A stretch of 64,000 nucleotides of DNA from Hoeflea sp. GTDB taxonomy: Bacteria > Pseudomonadota > Alphaproteobacteria > Rhizobiales > Rhizobiaceae. Within the stretch, counting starts at the first letter, position 1, and each line of letters starts with the position of its first letter. The translations under genes and the position numbers were made by a program. This document shows positions 60,003 to 64,000 of this stretch, one piece after another. Below the pieces are notes generated by a model that did not search any database, was not told the origin of the DNA, and was given only the letters and a program-made list of their open reading frames with translations. The stretch is from contig JAHRFE010000027.1 of the NCBI GenBank assembly GCA_019084245.1, forward strand, positions 310,001 through 374,000. The letters run 5' to 3'.

Positions 60003-61481
60003 ATGAGGAACTATCGTTTTCGCGCAGTCAGAACGGCGATTGCCGCGGCCATGATGATGGCGTCTCCGGCTGTGATGCCGGTCTATGCGCAGTCAAGTTC
60101 GGGGCCTGCCTCGGTGGCAGATCTTGCCGAAGGCCTGCTGGATGCGGTGGTCAATATCTCGACCTCGCAAAATCTCGACAGCGGCCGCGCGCAGCCCCGG
60201 ATGCGGGCGCCCGACGGCTCGCCCTTCCAGGACTTCTTTGATGAATTCTTCCAGGACCGCGGCGGCGAGGGGCCGCGAAACCGCAAGGTCTCGTCGCTCG
60301 GTTCCGGCTTTGTGATCGACGCTGAGGAAGGCATCATCGTCACCAACAATCATGTCATCGACGGCGCGGACGACATCGAGGTCAATTTTGCCGACGGCTC
60401 CAAGCTCAAGGCGGAGCTGATTGGCGCTGATTCCAAGACCGATCTTGCCGTGCTGAAGGTCACGCCGGTCAAGCCCTTGACCGAAGTGCCGCTCGGCGCC
60501 TCCGACACCATGCGCATCGGCGACTGGGTGATGGCCATCGGCAACCCGTTCGGCCTTGGCGGCACAGTCACGGTCGGTATCATCTCGGCGCGCGGCCGCG
60601 ACATCAATTCCGGTCCCTATGACAATTTCATCCAGACCGACGCGGCCATCAACCGCGGCAATTCCGGTGGACCGCTGTTCAACATGAACGGCGAGGTCAT
60701 CGGCATCAACACGGCAATCATTTCCCCGTCGGGCGGCTCCATAGGCATTGGATTTGCCGTGCCGACCGAACTTGCGCTCAACGTCATCAACCAGCTGCGC
60801 GAATTCGGCGAAACCCGCCGCGGCTGGCTCGGCGTGCGCATCCAGCCGGTCACCGACGACATCGCCGAAAGCCTCGGCATGGATGACGCCAAGGGCGCCC
60901 TGGTCGCTGGCGTCATTCGCGGCGGCCCTGTCGATGACGGCTCCATTGAGGCGGGCGACGTGATCATCCGGTTTGATGGCAAGGAGGTCGACGAGATGCG
61001 CGACCTGCCGCGCGCCGTCGCCGAAAGCCCGGTGGGCAAGGCCGTGGACGTGGTCGTCATCCGCAAGGGCGAGGAACAGACCGTCAAGGTGACGCTCGGA
61101 CGCCTCGAAGACGGCGAAAAGCTGGCCGATGCCGGCGAGGTCGGCGATGATGGGTCGACCGATCTGCCCGAAACGCTCACGACCGTCGACGTTCTGGGAA
61201 TGACGCTTGCGGAACTGACAGATGAGGGCCGTCAGGAGTTTGCCATCGCCGACAGTGTCGAGGGCGTGGTGATCACCGAAGTCGATCCCGATTCCGCCGC
61301 CGCCGAAAAGCGCATCGAAGCCGGCGACGTCATTGTCGAGATCGCCCAGGAAACCGTGTCGACGCCGCAGGATGTCAGCGACCGGATCGCGGCGCTGAAG
61401 CAGGATGGCCGCCGCAACGCGCTGCTGATGCTTGCGGGCCGCACCGGAGAGCTGCGCTTTGTCACCGTGCGGATGGACTGA
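60003..61481 (+). CDS. DegP/Do-type periplasmic serine protease with two PDZ domains
   Basis: A 492-residue HtrA family protease and chaperone. Signal peptide: FRAVRTAIAAAMMMASPAVMPVYAQS. The triad shows in TNNHVIDGAD (His), DSKTDLAVLK (Asp) and GNSGGPLFN (Ser). PDZ1 starts near RRGWLGVRIQPVTDD, and a second PDZ near VDVLGMTLAELTDEGRQEF. ATG 60003 is preferred to 59979 because AAGGAG precedes it at nine bases. Location after hflKC links it to membrane protein quality control. Confidence 0.95.
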   Translation: MRNYRFRAVRTAIAAAMMMASPAVMPVYAQSSSGPASVADLAEGLLDAVVNISTSQNLDSGRAQPRMRAPDGSPFQDFFDEFFQDRGGEGPRNRKVSSLGSGFVIDAEEGIIVTNNHVIDGADDIEVNFADGSKLKAELIGADSKTDLAVLKVTPVKPLTEVPLGASDTMRIGDWVMAIGNPFGLGGTVTVGIISARGRDINSGPYDNFIQTDAAINRGNSGGPLFNMNGEVIGINTAIISPSGGSIGIGFAVPTELALNVINQLREFGETRRGWLGVRIQPVTDDIAESLGMDDAKGALVAGVIRGGPVDDGSIEAGDVIIRFDGKEVDEMRDLPRAVAESPVGKAVDVVVIRKGEEQTVKVTLGRLEDGEKLADAGEVGDDGSTDLPETLTTVDVLGMTLAELTDEGRQEFAIADSVEGVVITEVDPDSAAAEKRIEAGDVIVEIAQETVSTPQDVSDRIAALKQDGRRNALLMLAGRTGELRFVTVRMD

Positions 61482-61506
61482 TCCGGTTTCCCGACAGAAG
61501 ATCAAG

Positions 61507-61529
61507 GGCGGCTCACGGGCCGCCTTTTT
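61507..61529 (+). terminator. Intrinsic terminator of the degP-like gene
   Basis: A 6-bp GC stem (ggcggc / gccgcc) with a 6-nt loop is followed by five T residues, 25 bp after the stop codon. Confidence 0.85.
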
Positions 61530-61550
61530 CATGCCGGCCCGCGGCGGGCC

Positions 61551-62117
61551 TCACAGTCGCGGATCGCCCGCCTGCATCTGGTAGAACGCATGCCGCTTGA
61601 GATGCGGCATCGTGTCGGGCACGCCCGGATGGTCGAAATCGCGATCGGGCTGCGCTGTCATGCCGATGCGGCGCATCACAGCAAGCGAGGGCGTGTTGGT
61701 TGTGACCGCGAAGGCGACGATCCGGTCGAGCCCCATCTCGTCAAAGCCGTGGGCGAGCAGCGCCCGCGCGGCTTCGGTGGCCAGACCCTTGCCCCAGGCC
61801 TCCGGCACATAGCGCCAGCCGATTTCAACGCCGGTTCCCATCACCTCTTCATCTCTTATTTTGGCGAGCCCGGTGAACCCGAGAGGCGCAGCGGTGTCGC
61901 GATCTTCCGCCACCGCCCAGCCGAAGCCGGTTTCATGGTTGCGGGCGCGCATCAGATCAAACAGATCGTCGGCTTCCGAGCGGTTGCGGCGAAACGGGTA
62001 GAACTTCAGCATCGCTTCATCGGAATTGACCCGGTGAAAAAACGCGCGATCAGCTTCGCTGTCTTCCCATGTCCGGATCCGCAGTCGGCGTGTCGTCAGG
62101 GTGGTGTCCAGTCTCAT
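61551..62117 (-). CDS. GNAT-family N-acetyltransferase (RimJ/RimL-like)
   Basis: A 188-residue protein with the GNAT acetyl-CoA site VPEAWGKGLATEAARALLAHGF, preceded by GTGVEIGWRY, and followed by IVAFAVTTNTPSLAVMRRIGM, which is typical of RimJ/RimL-type enzymes that acetylate N-termini or small molecules. Start ATG overlaps the serB stop by four bases, so it is coupled to serB. The substrate is unknown. Confidence 0.9.
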   Translation of the reverse strand: MRLDTTLTTRRLRIRTWEDSEADRAFFHRVNSDEAMLKFYPFRRNRSEADDLFDLMRARNHETGFGWAVAEDRDTAAPLGFTGLAKIRDEEVMGTGVEIGWRYVPEAWGKGLATEAARALLAHGFDEMGLDRIVAFAVTTNTPSLAVMRRIGMTAQPDRDFDHPGVPDTMPHLKRHAFYQMQAGDPRL

Positions 62118-63004
62118 GGCGTCACGAAATCCGTTCGCCGGTAGCCCTGCAGATACAGAAGCGCGGTGAGATCGCCATGGTCGATGCGGATATCGGCCTC
62201 GGCCGCCACCGAAGGCTTGGCGTGTAGTGCCACCCCGGAGCCGGCGAGGTGGAGCATGCCGAGATCGTTGGCGCCATCGCCGACCGCAATCGCGTCGAAC
62301 GGATCGAGCCCCAGCCGCCTGGCGATCTCCATGAGCGCATCGACCTTCGCCTGCTTGCCCAGGATCGGCTCGCGCACCAGCCCCGAGAGCACGCCGTCCT
62401 CGCTTTCAAGGATATTGGCGCGGTTCTCGTCAAACCCGAGCATCGCCGCCACCACCGAGGTGAATGCGGTGAACCCGCCCGACACCAGCGCCGTGTAATG
62501 ACCGTTGGCGCGCATGGTCGCCACCAGTTCCCGGCCGCCGGGGGTGAGCGTGATGCGGCTGTCGATCACCTGCGCGATCACGCTGTCCGCCAACCCCTTG
62601 AGCAGGGCCACGCGTTCCCTCAGGGCCGGCTCGAACGCGATCTCGCCGTTCATCGCCCGCGCGGTGATGGCCGAAACCCGGTCCTTGAGGCCCACTTCGG
62701 CGGCCAGCTCATCGATGCATTCCTGGCCGATCATGGTCGAATCCATGTCGGCGATGAGGATCTTCTTGCGCCGGGTCTCTGTCTCCTGCACAGCCGCATC
62801 GATTGGAGCGGCACCGATCACGTCACGCAGTGTGGCGAGCGCCGCGTCCTTAAGGGTTCCATCCTTGAGCGCGATGTCGCAGGCCACGCCGTCGGCAAGC
62901 CAGTAGAGTCCGGCGCCGTCAACGGCGTTGAACGCCGCTTCGCCCAAATCAGGAGAGAGAACAGAATTTGACGGATTGGCGATAAGCGTGGCAACGAGGG
63001 CCAT
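62114..63004 (-). CDS. serB: Phosphoserine phosphatase
   Basis: A 296-residue HAD-family enzyme that makes L-serine from phosphoserine. The nucleophile/acid pair is D86 and D88 in DMDSTMIGQECIDELA; SGGFTAFTSVVAAMLGFD and AVGDGANDLGMLHLAGSGVALHAKP complete the HAD motifs. The N-terminal 80 residues form the regulatory part. Its start codon overlaps the miaA start on the other strand within CATG at 63002-63005. Confidence 0.96.
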   Translation of the reverse strand: MALVATLIANPSNSVLSPDLGEAAFNAVDGAGLYWLADGVACDIALKDGTLKDAALATLRDVIGAAPIDAAVQETETRRKKILIADMDSTMIGQECIDELAAEVGLKDRVSAITARAMNGEIAFEPALRERVALLKGLADSVIAQVIDSRITLTPGGRELVATMRANGHYTALVSGGFTAFTSVVAAMLGFDENRANILESEDGVLSGLVREPILGKQAKVDALMEIARRLGLDPFDAIAVGDGANDLGMLHLAGSGVALHAKPSVAAEADIRIDHGDLTALLYLQGYRRTDFVTP

Positions 63005-63914
63005 GGATCAAAAACTCCGGCGACAAGATATCTCGGCCGTTCTGATAGCCGGGCCGACCGCCAGCGGCAAGTCCGCGCTGGCGCTTGAGCTGGCGCGCGA
63101 TCTCGGCGGCGAGATCGTCAATGCCGACTCCATGCAGGTCTATGGTGTGCTCGACCGGTTGACCGCACGTCCGGGCGCCGAGGATCTCGAAGCGGTGCCG
63201 CACCATCTCTACGGCCATGTCTCGCCGGTGTCCGCCTATTCGACCGGGATCTGGCTCGATCAGGCCACGGATGTGATCGCGGCCATCCGCGCCCGCGGTG
63301 CGCTGCCGGTGGTCGTCGGCGGCACCGGGCTCTATTTTCGCGCGCTCACCGGCGGGCTGTCGGACATGCCGGAAATTCCGGAGCCGATCCGCACGGAATT
63401 GCGCGCCCGCCTGGAGGCGGAAGGCGTCGCGCCGCTGCATCAGGAACTCGCCCGGCTGGATCCGGACATGGCGGCGCGCCTGCGTCCGGCCGACCGCCAG
63501 CGCATTCTGCGCGCGCTCGAGGTGGTGCGGGCCACCGGCAAGTCGATTGCCGCGTTTCAGGGCCGCGGCGGTGCGCAGATCGTCGATCCCCTGACCGCCC
63601 GCTGTCTGGTGCTCGAACCCGACAGGCCAATGCTGCACGCGCGCATCAACGCGCGTTTCGCCAGGATGCTAGAGGAGGGGGCCATCGACGAGGTGAAACA
63701 GCTGATTTCACTTGATGTCCCGCCTCAGCACCCGGCGATGAAGGCAATCGGCGTCAGCCAGATCTCGGATTATCTGGCGGGCCGTCATTCGCTTGACCAG
63801 GCCATGGATCTCGCCAGCGCCGCCACACGGCAATACGCCAAGCGCCAGTTGACCTGGTTTCGTAACCAACTCGATCAGCGATGGGAGAGAATTCAAACAC
63901 AGGGCCATGAATGA
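63003..63914 (+). CDS. miaA: tRNA dimethylallyltransferase
   Basis: A 303-residue enzyme adding a dimethylallyl group to A37 of tRNAs reading UNN codons. The P-loop GPTASGKS spans residues 17-24, followed by ARDLGGEIVNADSMQVYGVLD and VVVGGTGLYFRALTGGLSDMP; the C-terminal AIGVSQISDYLAG and RQLTWFRNQ are conserved. The ATG 63003 overlaps the divergent serB start. An upstream in-frame ATG at 62928 lies inside serB and is less likely. Confidence 0.95.
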   Translation: MDQKLRRQDISAVLIAGPTASGKSALALELARDLGGEIVNADSMQVYGVLDRLTARPGAEDLEAVPHHLYGHVSPVSAYSTGIWLDQATDVIAAIRARGALPVVVGGTGLYFRALTGGLSDMPEIPEPIRTELRARLEAEGVAPLHQELARLDPDMAARLRPADRQRILRALEVVRATGKSIAAFQGRGGAQIVDPLTARCLVLEPDRPMLHARINARFARMLEEGAIDEVKQLISLDVPPQHPAMKAIGVSQISDYLAGRHSLDQAMDLASAATRQYAKRQLTWFRNQLDQRWERIQTQGHE

Positions 63915-64000
63915 CGGTGAAGCCGTCAAATGCAGTCCATTGCGTTAAACCAAACCTAACGGGTTCGATATAGATTCGTGGGACTTAATGGACCGCAGTT
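63915..64000. other. Downstream flank at window edge
   Basis: The last 86 bases contain no complete gene. A short gacgg/ccgtc inverted repeat is near 63913; the downstream gene lies outside the window. Confidence 0.4.

Noticed and set aside
60093-61532. Minus-strand open frame opposite the degP-like gene
   Set aside because: The plus-strand frame has signal peptide, triad and PDZ domains; the antisense product has no features.

Overview
This 64 kb window is high-GC, densely coded bacterial chromosome. It fits an alphaproteobacterium of the order Hyphomicrobiales (Rhizobiales), probably a marine or soil Hoeflea/Rhizobiaceae-like organism. The evidence is the betI-betC-betB-betA order for choline sulfate use, a circularly permuted two-piece tmRNA gene with the tag ANDNYAEARLAA, an SspB/DUF4169/ribbon-helix-helix cluster beside thyA-folA-hflK-hflC-degP, a single Ku-LigD operon, and rhizobial-type intergenic palindromic repeats. 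Family and organism assignments rest on recognition of sequence motifs; no database search was run.

Layout. 1-4.2 kb: betICBA (minus strand), turning choline-O-sulfate into glycine betaine, with a near-perfect BetI-type operator upstream. 4.2-16 kb: mixed metabolism and envelope genes (two EamA exporters, glutathione transferase, L,D-transpeptidase, thiolase plus SDR pair, lytic transglycosylase with an EF-hand, asparaginase II, oligopeptidase B). 16-20.5 kb: an orphan TadG/VWA protein, a cytochrome c'/diheme cytochrome c pair, Fe/Mn superoxide dismutase and a LysE exporter. 20.6-27.7 kb: accessory-looking region with a single-polypeptide restriction-modification enzyme, ArsA ATPase and a Tat-exported beta-helix protein, set among palindromic repeat clusters. 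One of these repeats lies inside the restriction-modification reading frame. 27.9-34 kb: small membrane proteins, a frameshifted nitroreductase, DUF2267 protein, dienelactone hydrolase, AhpD-like protein, CorA, BrnT/BrnA toxin-antitoxin and YchJ. 34-41.5 kb: UvrD helicase followed by an accessory insertion (AT-rich AlbA_2/Schlafen-type gene, Fic enzyme), then two envelope proteins (beta-trefoil/META and a double-Kazal lipoprotein). 41.6-50.7 kb: MAPEG protein, ClC channel plus thioesterase, a GlcD-type FAD oxidase, and a 1,587-residue AsmA protein with a TolA-like helix. 50.8-54.2 kb: Ku and LigD. 54.2-64 kb: conserved housekeeping block (sspB, ssrA, thyA-folA, hflK-hflC, degP, serB/miaA).

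The most notable observations are: a palindromic repeat translated in frame within the restriction-modification protein, next to an AT-rich probable target-recognition domain; a relic of the uvrD 3' end on the far side of an AT-rich inserted gene, followed by a 63-bp colinear repeat bracketing fic; the AsmA/TolA-like/C-terminal-domain fusion, apparently started at a CTG; overlapping divergent start codons of serB and miaA; and a lipoprotein with two Kazal-like protease-inhibitor modules.
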